This document shows positions 41,898 to 51,132 of a stretch of 64,000 bases of DNA, in pieces. The DNA is from Propionicimonas sp020161015 (GTDB lineage Bacteria; Actinomycetota; Actinomycetes; Propionibacteriales; Propionibacteriaceae), in contig NZ_CAXWGX010000023.1 in the NCBI RefSeq assembly GCF_964266745.1, positions 62,001 to 126,000 on the forward strand. The letters are read 5' to 3'. The translations under genes and the position numbers were made by a program. Position 1 is the stretch's first letter, and every line of letters starts with the position of its first letter. The notes under the pieces are model-generated. The model worked only from the letters and a program-made list of their open reading frames with translations. It made no database searches and was not told the DNA's origin.

Positions 41898-42047
41898 GTC
41901 CAGAGAGTGGCTCCCGGTGCAGTGGTGAGCCAAGCGCTACTTCTGCTGACGTCGCCCGGGACACGTCACAACCCGCAGCCTTTGGCACACCACCCAACCC
42001 GCATGCGGAGGCCGCGTTATTGCTGCCGCGCAGGCTGTCCGGCCGGA

Positions 42048-43031
42048 TCAGCCGATCTCAAGGATCACCTTCCCGGTGGTGGCGCGTCCCTCGAGGGCCC
42101 GGTGCGCATCGGCCGCGTCGGCGAGAGTGAAGCGCGCACCGATCCGGACGTCGAGGCTTCCGTCGAGCACGCCCTCGAACAGCTCGTCCGCCCGGCCACG
42201 CAACTCCTCGGTGGTGGCGATGTAATGACCCAACGTTGGACGCGTGAGGAACAGCGAGCCTCCCGAGTTGAGCCGCTGGATGTCGAAGGGCGGCACCGGT
42301 CCGCTGGAGGCGCCGAACAGCACCATCATTCCGCGGCGTCGCAGGCACGCCAGCGATGCGTCGAAGGTGGAGCGGCCGACCCCGTCGTAGACGACCGGCA
42401 CTCCGCCGCCAGCGAGCTCCTTCACCAGGCCAGGCAGCTCGGCGGTTAGGTCGTGCAGCAGGTCGTACCGGATGACCTCCACTGCGCCAGCCGCCCGGGA
42501 CAGCTCCTCCTTCTCCGAGGTGGAGACAGTGGTGATCACGCGGGCGCCGCGAGCGGTCGCGAGCTGGGTGAGCAGCAGCCCGACTCCGCCGGCACCGGCG
42601 TGGACCAGGATCGTGTCGCCTTGCTGCACGGGGTAGGTCGAGGTCACCAGGTAGTGCGCCGTGAGGCCTTGCAGGGGGAGCGCGGCCGCCGTGTCGAGGT
42701 CGACACCGTCGGGGACGCGGAGTGCGCGGTCGGCCTTGACCCGGACCAGCTCGGCGTAGGAGCCGGGGGAGTCCGCCCAGGCGACCCGGTCGCCCTCTGC
42801 CAGGTCGGTGACGTCGTCACCGACGGCCACCACCACACCAGCGCCTTCGTCGCCCGGGGTGTGCGGGAACGGCATCGGGTAGACGCCGCCACGACGGTAG
42901 GTGTCGATGAAGTTGATGCCGGCCGCCGCGGCCCTGACCAGCACCTCGCCAGGGCCCGCTGTCGGGTCGGGAAGGTCAACCAACTCGAGGACGTCCGGGC
43001 CGCCGGCCCGCTGGGCTTGAATGGCTCGCAT
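42048..43031 (-). CDS. qor: NADPH:quinone oxidoreductase-like MDR protein
   Basis: A 327-aa zinc-free medium-chain dehydrogenase. N-terminal GroES-like domain (GPGEVLVRAAAAGINFIDTYRRGG, HTPGDEGAGVVVAVG), Rossmann domain with VHAGAGGVGLLLTQLA, and C-terminal TTGKVILEIG typical of quinone oxidoreductase 1. It reduces quinones or other alpha,beta-unsaturated carbonyls with NADPH in the cytosol. ATG at 43031 fits the conserved MRAIQ start. Stands alone; no regulator next to it. Confidence 0.92.
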   Translation of the reverse strand: MRAIQAQRAGGPDVLELVDLPDPTAGPGEVLVRAAAAGINFIDTYRRGGVYPMPFPHTPGDEGAGVVVAVGDDVTDLAEGDRVAWADSPGSYAELVRVKADRALRVPDGVDLDTAAALPLQGLTAHYLVTSTYPVQQGDTILVHAGAGGVGLLLTQLATARGARVITTVSTSEKEELSRAAGAVEVIRYDLLHDLTAELPGLVKELAGGGVPVVYDGVGRSTFDASLACLRRRGMMVLFGASSGPVPPFDIQRLNSGGSLFLTRPTLGHYIATTEELRGRADELFEGVLDGSLDVRIGARFTLADAADAHRALEGRATTGKVILEIG

Positions 43032-43164
43032 GACCAGACAGTAACCCGGGGCCCTCAAAGACCCTCGCCCTCTCAAAACGTCGCCCCTCCTCGTGCCCGT
43101 CAGAGTTGTGGCCCGCCTCGTGCTCGCTCGATGTCCACAGCGCACGTCCCGGGCCACCCTCGAC

Positions 43165-43190
43165 GTGCCACAGACCCCATGCATCCTGGC
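43165..43190 (+). repeat. Dispersed 26-bp repeat, second copy
   Basis: GTGCCACAGACC followed by CCATGCATCCTGGC; 25 of 26 bases match 33185-33210 inside the element, same orientation. Both copies are intergenic with CCACAG-rich surroundings. Confidence 0.6.
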
Positions 43191-43291
43191 TGGCTACGTC
43201 GTTGGGTCACCGACGGGACAGGGGCGACTCAGCTGCGCGTGGTGCGATCGTCTCTCGTCCGCGACGGCCAGACGGGAGAGCGCCCGGGAGC

Positions 43292-46171
43292 TCAGCGGCA
43301 GGCCGGGTCGTCGGGCGCGGTGCCCCCGACGAGCAGGCGCCACTCGGTGGCGCTGATCGGGCCTCCGGCGCTGGCGCACACCTGACCGACGACGGCGCTC
43401 GTGTCGAGGTCACGGACGTTCACCTGCGCAGTCCGGGCGTCGCCGCCGAAGAAGCCGGTGACCAGGGTGTGTCCGTCGGGTGCGAACGCGTACGTCCTCG
43501 GGACGGCCTCGAATCCCGGCGGAACCGGTAGCGCGGCCGAGGGCTGCAGCGTCGTCAGGTCGTACAGCTGGAGACCGGATCGGGTGGGGAAGCCCACCAG
43601 CCCGTCGGCCCCGGCCACCGGCGGGTTCGGCTGGATCGAGCCCGTGCTGGTGCGGATCCCCGCCGTCGAGATGCGCTGCGCCGCACCACGTCCCAGATCG
43701 GGCAGCACGTCGACCGAGCCGTCCAGGTGCGTCACCAGCACGGTCGTCCCGGCGAACTCCAGACCCGCCACGTCCACGCCGTCCTTCCAGACCTGCTCGT
43801 GGATCACCCCGCCGCTCTGGCTGTCGACGACCCGCAGCGTCGCGGTCGTCGCCACCGGGTCGATGGTGGTGTCGCCGACGTCGATCAGGGCCAGCGAGCT
43901 CCCGTCGGCGGTGAACCGGGCCAGGTCGTACGCCGTCCCCGGCGCGCCCGCCGGCACCTCCCCGCGCAGCGCGCCGGACGGCCTCGCGCGGGTCTGGATC
44001 CGCCCGCCGGACGTGGCGATGAGCACCGTCCCCGCGCCGGTCGGGAGCGCGGCGAGCGGCGTCTCGCGGTCGCCCTCCTCGCTGGTGACGGGAAGCCCGA
44101 GGTCCCAGCGCACCACTCCGGGAGGAAGGCCCGTCGCGGGCCCGCCGGGCTGGCTGCCGGCCACCAGCACGGTGTCCTCGTCGAGCCACACCACCCCGAA
44201 CAGCGCGTCCAGGTCGTCCACGCCTCCCAGGGCTGTCCTGGGCAACGCCGCCCCGCTCCGTCCCGGCACCGGGACGATCTCGAGCTCGCCGCCGCTCAGG
44301 TCCAGGACGGCGACGCGCGAGCCGTCCGGCGAGACGGCCAGGCGCGAGTTCCGGAAGTCCGTGGCGTAGTCGGGCACACCGCCGATGCCCCGCGGCGCCA
44401 GCGTCACCGACGCCGCACCCCTCCCGGCCTCACCGAAGCGCAGGAAGACGAGCTCCGAACGGGCGGCGGCGACGGCCCTGGTCGGGTCGAGGAACTCCAT
44501 CGCGGCCACGCCGCTGAGCCCGGCGATCCGGGTCGCCGGCACCACCGGCCCCGCGTCGGCGTGGGGGACGGGCGCCACCGAGAGCCCGGTGGAGGAGTCG
44601 TTCACCAGCACGAGCCTCCCGTCGGGACTGACCGCCATCCCCAGCGGGTCGGTCAGCTGGACGCCCGCCCTCTTCGGGGGCGGGTTCGCTCCGGCGCGGT
44701 CCAGCCGCCAGACCCGCACGGCCTGGCCGTTGGTGATCGGCGCGGCGAGCAGGAAGTCGGCCCGGCTGGACGCGGCGTACAGCGCCACCGCCGGCATCCA
44801 CGTCACCCAGCCGGCCTTGCGGGTGCGTCCCGTGCGCAGGTCGAGCTCCCGCCAGCGCGCGTCGTTGCCCACCAGGCGCAGGCGGTGCTCGTCGAGGAAG
44901 GCCAGGTGCTCGGTGAACTGGGAGGTCACCACGGCCTGGCCCGCCGTCAGTCCCAGCGGGTCGGCGCGACGGGCGACCTCGGCCCCGCTCGCGGTGTCGT
45001 AGGCGAGGATCGTCGTCGTGAACTCGCCCCGGACGAGCGCAGCCCTGCGTCCGGACGCGGACAGGGCGACGGCCTCGATCGGCGCGGCGGGCCCACCGGG
45101 GAGCACGCGTGAGCCGGTCGCGTCCCCCACGGTCACGCTGTCCCGCGTCGAGGCGAGGACGACCGCGCCGTCACTGCTCGCGCGCAGCTGCGTGACGGCG
45201 CCGGAAGCGGTGAACCGGAGCACGGGCGCCGTGGCACCCGCGCCGTCGATCGTGAACACCCGGCCGTCCGCCAACCCGACCGCCACCGTCGAGGCGTCCG
45301 CGCTCGTCGCCACGGCCGTGACGTCGGCCTCGAACGTGACGAAACGGTCGACCAGCGGCGAGGCGAACGCCGCCCGCAGCAGGGCCTCGCGTGTCGCGGC
45401 GGACTCCTCGGTGCGGAAGCCCTGCACAGCGAGCAGCTGCCCCAGGCGCAGGTCCGCCTCCAGCAGGCCCGTCCCTGTGCTGGCCAGTTGGCGGGACCGC
45501 AGCGTCACGGCCTGGCGCAGCACGTCGTCGCGCTGCTGGACGGCGAGGACGGTGGAGATGATCGAGATCACGAGCAGCAGGGCGAGCAGGGTCACCGCCG
45601 AGGCGGCCAGGCGGCGAACCCGGCGATGCTGGGTGAGGTCCTCCCCGACCAGCTCGTCGCGGGGGACGCCGCGGACGGGTGCGGACAGGTCGGCCATCGC
45701 CGCCGCGAACCGGGGATCGCCGGTCGGATCGGGCGAGTCGCGCATCCACCGAAGGTCGAGCCAGCGGGGTTCCTCGGCGAAGGCCGCACGCAGGCAGGAC
45801 GGAACCGCGCTTTCCGTCGAGAAGCGGTTCCCGGCGTCGTCCCAGGCGAGGTCGCCGCCGTCGAGCACCAGCAGGATCGTCGAGGGTCCCTTGTGGTCGA
45901 GCCACCACGAGACCTCCTTCTCGACGTAGGCGGAGGCGGCCGCCGCAGGGCTGAGCAGCAGGATCAGGTGACCTGCCGCAGAGAGGCCCTCCTCGATGGC
46001 CGACCACAGCGCCGGATTCGTCGACATCGCGGAGTCGTCCCGGAAGATCCGGACGGCCCGGCGCTGATTCCACGGCCGCGCGAAGCGCTCGAGCCCGCGC
46101 TGGATCGCGATCGCCGTCGGTTCGGAGTTCGACCGCGCGTAGGAGACGAAGGCGTCCCACGCTGTGGCCAT
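43292..46171 (-). CDS. TIR-domain protein with transmembrane helix and beta-propeller
   Basis: A 959-aa protein. Residues ~4-130 form a TIR domain (AWDAFVSYARSNSE, RIFRDDSAMSTNPALWSAIEEGL, LILLLSP, YVEKEVSWWL, the Glu here being a candidate NADase residue). A single transmembrane helix follows at ~190-215 (AASAVTLLALLLVISIISTV), then a membrane-proximal helical segment (LRLGQLLAVQGF) and ~650 residues of WD40-like propeller repeats. TIR inside and propeller outside, or both inside, cannot be decided. TIR-propeller proteins are thought to be signalling or antiviral NAD-degrading sensors. It lies close to the element's right end. Confidence 0.85.
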   Translation of the reverse strand: MATAWDAFVSYARSNSEPTAIAIQRGLERFARPWNQRRAVRIFRDDSAMSTNPALWSAIEEGLSAAGHLILLLSPAAAASAYVEKEVSWWLDHKGPSTILLVLDGGDLAWDDAGNRFSTESAVPSCLRAAFAEEPRWLDLRWMRDSPDPTGDPRFAAAMADLSAPVRGVPRDELVGEDLTQHRRVRRLAASAVTLLALLLVISIISTVLAVQQRDDVLRQAVTLRSRQLASTGTGLLEADLRLGQLLAVQGFRTEESAATREALLRAAFASPLVDRFVTFEADVTAVATSADASTVAVGLADGRVFTIDGAGATAPVLRFTASGAVTQLRASSDGAVVLASTRDSVTVGDATGSRVLPGGPAAPIEAVALSASGRRAALVRGEFTTTILAYDTASGAEVARRADPLGLTAGQAVVTSQFTEHLAFLDEHRLRLVGNDARWRELDLRTGRTRKAGWVTWMPAVALYAASSRADFLLAAPITNGQAVRVWRLDRAGANPPPKRAGVQLTDPLGMAVSPDGRLVLVNDSSTGLSVAPVPHADAGPVVPATRIAGLSGVAAMEFLDPTRAVAAARSELVFLRFGEAGRGAASVTLAPRGIGGVPDYATDFRNSRLAVSPDGSRVAVLDLSGGELEIVPVPGRSGAALPRTALGGVDDLDALFGVVWLDEDTVLVAGSQPGGPATGLPPGVVRWDLGLPVTSEEGDRETPLAALPTGAGTVLIATSGGRIQTRARPSGALRGEVPAGAPGTAYDLARFTADGSSLALIDVGDTTIDPVATTATLRVVDSQSGGVIHEQVWKDGVDVAGLEFAGTTVLVTHLDGSVDVLPDLGRGAAQRISTAGIRTSTGSIQPNPPVAGADGLVGFPTRSGLQLYDLTTLQPSAALPVPPGFEAVPRTYAFAPDGHTLVTGFFGGDARTAQVNVRDLDTSAVVGQVCASAGGPISATEWRLLVGGTAPDDPACR

Positions 46172-46351
46172 GGTGCATTCTCGACCCGTGGGGGCGGGCG
46201 CCGGTCATGGTCCTCGGCAATTGTCGGCAACCCGAATGACCTCCCGACCCCTTATCGGCCAACGCAAACTGCTTAGGGCTTGGGGTTCCCGACCCCGGGG
46301 GACGGGGCCTAGGTTGTCACCGCGACACACCATCGTCCCAAGGAGCACTGC

Positions 46352-47296
46352 ATGAAGGTCTGGAGATCCATCGCCGCACTGACAGCTGCCACCCTCGCCC
46401 TGGCCGGCGCGACGGCGGTCAGCGCACAGGCGATCACCGGCGGCGATCGCGACGACGCCAACCACTACGCGAACGTCGGCATGATCGTCTTCTACGAGGA
46501 CGGCGGGCGCTTCCGCTGCACCGCGACCCTCGTCAGCCCGACGGTGCTGCTGACCGCGGCCCACTGCACGGCCGGCACGGCCGGCAAGACCATCGTCAAC
46601 TTCTCCCCGGTGATCGCGGAGGAGCCCCCCTCGGGCATCCCGGCCGCGGCCGACCCGGCGGCGGGCTACGTCGACAGCGACGCTGACGGCGTCCTTGTCG
46701 ACGCCAAGGGCCGCCAGTGGTTCACCGGTGACGCCTACGCCCACCCGCAGTACTCCGACTTCACCGACCTGAAGAACTGGAACGACGTGGGTGTGGTGGT
46801 CCTCGACAAGCCGGTCGCGGGGATCTCCCCGGCGACGATCGCGCCGGTCGGCACCCTCGACGCGATCCAGAAGTCGAAGCTGAGCAGCACCCTGTTCCGC
46901 ATCGTCGGCTACGGCACCGAGGTCCGCAAGTACCAGCCGGTGCCCGAGGACGCCAACCAGGGCAAGAAGCCCACGCCGCAGTCCTACCCGCTGGTGCGCC
47001 GCTACGCCGACGCGCCGGGACAGAAGCTCGGCCCCCAGGTGCTCCAGGTCAACGGCAACATCAACGACACCCGCGGCACCGGAGGCAGCTGCTTCGGCGA
47101 CTCGGGCGGCCCGGCCTTCTACCCGGGTGGGGGAAGCGCCGGCGAGAAGGTGGTCACCGTCACCAGCTACGGCTACACCGACAACTGCCGCTACCTCGAC
47201 GGCCTCCAGCGGGTCGACATCCCGGTCGTCCAGAACTGGCTGATGCCGGTGGTCACCACCGGCACTGCGCCGGAGGACTACTTCGGCAAGCCCTGA
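46352..47296 (+). CDS. Secreted trypsin-like serine protease
   Basis: A 314-aa exported S1 protease. Signal peptide ~1-27 (cleavage near AQA-IT). Catalytic triad His71 (LLTAAHC), Asp145 (WNDVGVVVLD) and Ser251 (GSCFGDSGGPAF). Disulfide-forming Cys occur next to His and Ser. After the Ser the sequence is shorter than chymotrypsin but complete. Acts outside the cell; substrate unknown. It has its own strong terminator and diverges from the TIR gene, with 180 bp between them. Confidence 0.93.
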   Translation: MKVWRSIAALTAATLALAGATAVSAQAITGGDRDDANHYANVGMIVFYEDGGRFRCTATLVSPTVLLTAAHCTAGTAGKTIVNFSPVIAEEPPSGIPAAADPAAGYVDSDADGVLVDAKGRQWFTGDAYAHPQYSDFTDLKNWNDVGVVVLDKPVAGISPATIAPVGTLDAIQKSKLSSTLFRIVGYGTEVRKYQPVPEDANQGKKPTPQSYPLVRRYADAPGQKLGPQVLQVNGNINDTRGTGGSCFGDSGGPAFYPGGGSAGEKVVTVTSYGYTDNCRYLDGLQRVDIPVVQNWLMPVVTTGTAPEDYFGKP

Positions 47297-47306
47297 CCAT
47301 CGTGGC

Positions 47307-47341
47307 GGGAAGGCTCCGGCTCATCGGGCCGGAGCCTTCCC
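47307..47341 (+). terminator. Terminator of the serine protease gene
   Basis: A 14-bp stem GGGAAGGCTCCGGC / GCCGGAGCCTTCCC with a 7-nt loop, eleven bases after the stop codon. Confidence 0.8.
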
Positions 47342-47385
47342 GTCCCGGCAAGACCCGAGGACGGCCGCCCCGCCGCGGTGAGGTG

Positions 47386-50055
47386 CTAGGACGCCAGCGC
47401 CACGGCCGCGTCCGCCGCGTCGGGACCCGTCGCCGGCGTGACCGGCGGCGCCAGCGCGACAGCCTCGGCGATCGTGAGCTCCTGGCCGCGCGCGAAGGCG
47501 GAGGCGAAGAGTTCCGGATCGGCCGCGCGCGCCCGGTCGAGATAGCGCTCGTGGAAGACGAACGCCGGCACCTCGTACAGCGCGAGGCGCTGCCGCAGGG
47601 CCGCCGCCGCCCCGGCCATCAGCCCCGCCCTTTCGTCCTCGCCGCGCAGGGCTGCGATGGCCGACAGCCCCTCCAGCCCATCGCAGATGCCGCCTTCGAG
47701 GCTGAGGCTCGCCGACAGGTGGACGCTGGCGGCGAACGTCCGCTCTGCCTCCTCGATCCGTCCGCCGAACAGCTGCACCCGCCCGATGTGGTGGTCGGTG
47801 ATCAGGGTGGCCAGCACGTCGGAGTGCTCACGCGCCACCCGGCCCGCCCGCAGGTACGACTCCGCCGACTCTTCCTCCACGCCGAGCACCGACTCGACCC
47901 GTCCGAGGCCCACCAGCGCCAGCGCCGCTCCCCACGCGTCCCCCACGCTCTCGAACAGCTCGACAGCGTGGGCGAGGTCCGCGCGGCACGCCCCCACGTC
48001 CGACCCCGGCAGCGAACTGCGGGTGAACGCGGCGCACGCCGTGGCCAGCGCCTCCCCGCTCACGTCCCCGGTGCGGGCGAACAGGCTGCGCGCCTCGTCG
48101 AAGGACACCGCCACGTCCGGGGACGGGCGGTGCCACATGTCCACCCAGCTGATCATGAAGCCGGCCACCGCCCGCGTGTGCTCGCCGGCGTTCGCCCCCT
48201 GCTGCGCCAGCAGTTCCTGCATCCGCACCCGCACCTGCCCGAAGTGCCCGCCGAACCACCAGAACACCAGCAGCGCCCACGCCAGGTCGCCGGCATCGTC
48301 CGGCGTGCCGAGGGCCACGCTGTACTGCATCGACTGGCGCAGGTTCGGCACCTCCAGATCCAGGCGGGCTGCCGCCTCCACCTGCCCCGCACCGCTGAGC
48401 TGCGGCTTCATCCGCCGGGCCAGGTCGGTGTAGTACCGCGTGTGCGCGGCCCGCAGCACCTCGTGGTCACCGCGTTCCTCCAGCAGGTGCTCCGCGAACT
48501 GGCGCACGGTGGCCGGGATCGTGAACGCCGGCATCTCGGTCTGGCTCTGCTGCTTCAGCAGCGAGTTGTCGACCAGCGCGGCGAGGTCCTCCAGCTCCCG
48601 TCCGGCCCACGGACGCCCCGCGCCGAGCGCCTCGACAGCCTCGTAGGTGAAGCCGGGCGCGAACACCGACAGGTCGGCGAGGAGGTCACGCTGCCCGGGT
48701 GTGAGCAGCCGGCAGCTCCACTCGATCGTCGCCTGGAGCGTCCGCTGCCGTTCCGGCACGTCCCGTGCGGCCGATCGCAGCACCTCCAGCGGGCGGTCCA
48801 GGCGCTTCAGGATGTTCTGCGGTGGCAGCGCACGGACGCGGGGCGCCGCCAGCTCGATCGCCAGCGGCGACCCCTCCAGCTGCTGGCAGATCCCCACCAC
48901 CGCCGCCACGTTCGCCGGGGACAGGTCGAAGTCGCCGCGTGCCGCGCGCGCCCGCTCCACGAACAGCTGGACGGCCTCGCTGCGGAACGCCTCCGCCACC
49001 GTCGGCGGCCGGGCGCTCACCCGGTCGGCCAGCGACCCCAGCGACAGCCCGCCGAGCTCGTACACCCGCTCGCCCCGGATCCTCAGCACCGCCCGGCTCG
49101 TCACCAGGAACGTCGCCTCCGGCGCGGCCGCGTACAGCCGCACCAGCACGGGCGCGGCGTTCACCAGCTGCTCGAAGTTGTCCAGCACGATCAACACCGG
49201 ACGCCGGGCCAGGGCGGTCGGCAGCCGGTCCTCGATCGGCGCCTCGCCGCTCTCGCCCATCCCGAGCGCCTTGGCGAGCGAGGGGAGCAGCAGCTTCTCG
49301 TCCGACACGTTCTCCAGCGCGACGAAGGCGACCCCGTCGGCGAAGTGTGGGCCCGTCCGCAGCGCCACCTCGATGGCGAGCCGGCTCTTGCCGATCCCTC
49401 CCGGCCCGACGATCGTCACCACCCGTGCGTGGGGGTCGTCCACCATCGCCGACAACTCGTCGATCTCCGTGCCGCGACCCACGATCGGTGTGTACGGGGG
49501 AGGGACCTGGGCGTAGACCGGGCTGGCCTGAGGCACCACGGCGGACGCGACGCGGGTGTCCTCCTCGACCGTCTGGAACCGCTCGGCCAGCAGCGTCGCC
49601 AGGTCGTTCACCAGGTGCGCCCGCAGCTCCTCCTCGGTCGAGAACGTGACGTAGCTGGCGCCGTCGTCGACCTGGATCCGCTTGATCAGGGCGGCCAGCC
49701 GCTCCTCGCGCGAGGTGCTGGCCTTGAGGTAGATCAGCTTCGGCATCCGCGGATCGGCGAGGCGGTACTCGTCCTCAAGGCCGGAGATCTCCTCCCCGGG
49801 GGCGATCCACCCGTAGCGGTCGCCGTAGATGCCGACGAACACGTCGCTCTGCTCCAGGTAGGAGCGGTACAGCTTGCGTGGCGGGTGCGGGCGCGCGCCC
49901 AGCTCGAACATCACCGGCGCGAGGTGGAGCTGCTCGATCGCGCCCCGGGCAGCACGGCGCTCCGCCGCCAGCTCGCCGAGGGTGGAGGAGACGAAGACCC
50001 GCAGCAGCTGGTCGGGCGTCCGGATGACCGGTCCGTCGGAGGCCGGCTGAGCCAT
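47386..50055 (-). CDS. DUF4062-STAND ATPase with TPR-like C-terminus
   Basis: An 889-aa protein. DUF4062 domain at ~17-105 (LLRVFVSSTLGELAAERRAA, DVFVGIYGDRYGWIAPG), then an NB-ARC-type ATPase with Walker A IVGPGGIGKS (~215-224), Walker B PVLIVLDNFEQL and LPLAIELAA-like motif SPLAIELAAPRV. A helical region with TPR-like repeats runs to the end. This AfsR/LuxR-like signalling ATPase lacks a recognisable DNA-binding domain. DUF4062-STAND proteins are suspected sensors in defence or stress signalling. ATG at 50055 is best spaced from GGAGA; 50064 is an alternative. Confidence 0.85.
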   Translation of the reverse strand: MAQPASDGPVIRTPDQLLRVFVSSTLGELAAERRAARGAIEQLHLAPVMFELGARPHPPRKLYRSYLEQSDVFVGIYGDRYGWIAPGEEISGLEDEYRLADPRMPKLIYLKASTSREERLAALIKRIQVDDGASYVTFSTEEELRAHLVNDLATLLAERFQTVEEDTRVASAVVPQASPVYAQVPPPYTPIVGRGTEIDELSAMVDDPHARVVTIVGPGGIGKSRLAIEVALRTGPHFADGVAFVALENVSDEKLLLPSLAKALGMGESGEAPIEDRLPTALARRPVLIVLDNFEQLVNAAPVLVRLYAAAPEATFLVTSRAVLRIRGERVYELGGLSLGSLADRVSARPPTVAEAFRSEAVQLFVERARAARGDFDLSPANVAAVVGICQQLEGSPLAIELAAPRVRALPPQNILKRLDRPLEVLRSAARDVPERQRTLQATIEWSCRLLTPGQRDLLADLSVFAPGFTYEAVEALGAGRPWAGRELEDLAALVDNSLLKQQSQTEMPAFTIPATVRQFAEHLLEERGDHEVLRAAHTRYYTDLARRMKPQLSGAGQVEAAARLDLEVPNLRQSMQYSVALGTPDDAGDLAWALLVFWWFGGHFGQVRVRMQELLAQQGANAGEHTRAVAGFMISWVDMWHRPSPDVAVSFDEARSLFARTGDVSGEALATACAAFTRSSLPGSDVGACRADLAHAVELFESVGDAWGAALALVGLGRVESVLGVEEESAESYLRAGRVAREHSDVLATLITDHHIGRVQLFGGRIEEAERTFAASVHLSASLSLEGGICDGLEGLSAIAALRGEDERAGLMAGAAAALRQRLALYEVPAFVFHERYLDRARAADPELFASAFARGQELTIAEAVALAPPVTPATGPDAADAAVALAS

Positions 50056-50239
50056 GCCTGTCATTCTCCGGCCCGCCACGGGTCACGTCGAGGGAGGGGC
50101 CGGACGGCCCGCTCAGCACTCCTGCCACCGTCGGGCGGCCCCTCACCCCCGGATCGGGTGTCCCGGCGAATTCCGCCGCCCGCCTGCGGCCGTGCTTCAG
50201 CAGCGGGAGAATTGGCCATCTCTCGTGAAGGGACGTGCA

Positions 50240-51025
50240 ATGACGCACACCGCCGCGGCCAAGGCCGCGGGAATCGCCCTCTCGTTCGCCCTCCTCGCCG
50301 CGTGCGGCACCACGTCCGCCCCGCCGGCCGGAGAGGACGGCGTCGCCACGACCGCCGGCGAGGCGGCCCCGGCCGAGGAGTCACCGGCTGCGGAGAACCC
50401 GGGCTCCCCGCCCCAGGTGACCACCGACGCGAACGGCATCACCGTCGCCGGTTCCGGCAACGGCGAGACCGGCCCGATCACCTTCGACAAGCCCTACTAC
50501 CTGGTGAGGACCACCAACTCCGCCGCGGCCGACTTCGGCACCGTGATCGTGACGGTCACCGGCAAGGAACTGCCCTCGATCATGAGCACCACGGCCGAGG
50601 ACGTGGCGGTCTTCACCCCCGACGGCACGTCGGCCGCCCTGACCATCGAGGCGACCGGCGGGTACGTCCTGACGTTCGGCAACCCGCCCTCGACCGCGGG
50701 CGCCGTGGCCGCCCCGCAGACCTTCTCCGGAGCCGAGGGGATCCTGGTCACGCCGGTGGTGAAGACCACGAGCACCTACGTCAAGCTGAGCCTGGCCTAC
50801 ACAGGGACGGCGGACGAGAACGCCCCGACCGGGGTGATGCTCGCCCGGGCCCAGATCTACGACGCCGCCACCGGGGAGTCGGTGCTGAACGTGCCGAAGT
50901 ACGTCAACAAGGCCAAGACCGAGGACTCCGACGGCCAGACCACCAAGGGGCCGGGCGCCTACTTCCTGATCGTCCACGGCACCGCGGCAGAGGACACCTG
51001 GGAGGCCAGCATCACCGAGGAGTGA
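50240..51025 (+). CDS. Putative lipoprotein of unknown function
   Basis: A 261-aa protein with a type II signal (hydrophobic ALSFALLAAC, lipobox LAAC with Cys22), then an Ala/Glu/Pro-rich linker (to ~60) and a beta-rich domain. No known domain recognised. The mature domain (DKPYYLVRTTNSAAADFGTVIVTVTG, AAEDTWEASITEE) could be a secreted binding fold. ATG at 50240 with GAAGGGA upstream. It diverges from the STAND gene. Confidence 0.75.
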   Translation: MTHTAAAKAAGIALSFALLAACGTTSAPPAGEDGVATTAGEAAPAEESPAAENPGSPPQVTTDANGITVAGSGNGETGPITFDKPYYLVRTTNSAAADFGTVIVTVTGKELPSIMSTTAEDVAVFTPDGTSAALTIEATGGYVLTFGNPPSTAGAVAAPQTFSGAEGILVTPVVKTTSTYVKLSLAYTGTADENAPTGVMLARAQIYDAATGESVLNVPKYVNKAKTEDSDGQTTKGPGAYFLIVHGTAAEDTWEASITEE

Positions 51026-51132
51026 TCTGCGGGGACGCCTGCGCTGCGGATCACCTGAGCACCTTTTCCGGGTACATCTCGACCGACAGGATGCCTAGTC
51101 TCGGCAGGAAGCACCACGAACAGGAGCCCGGC

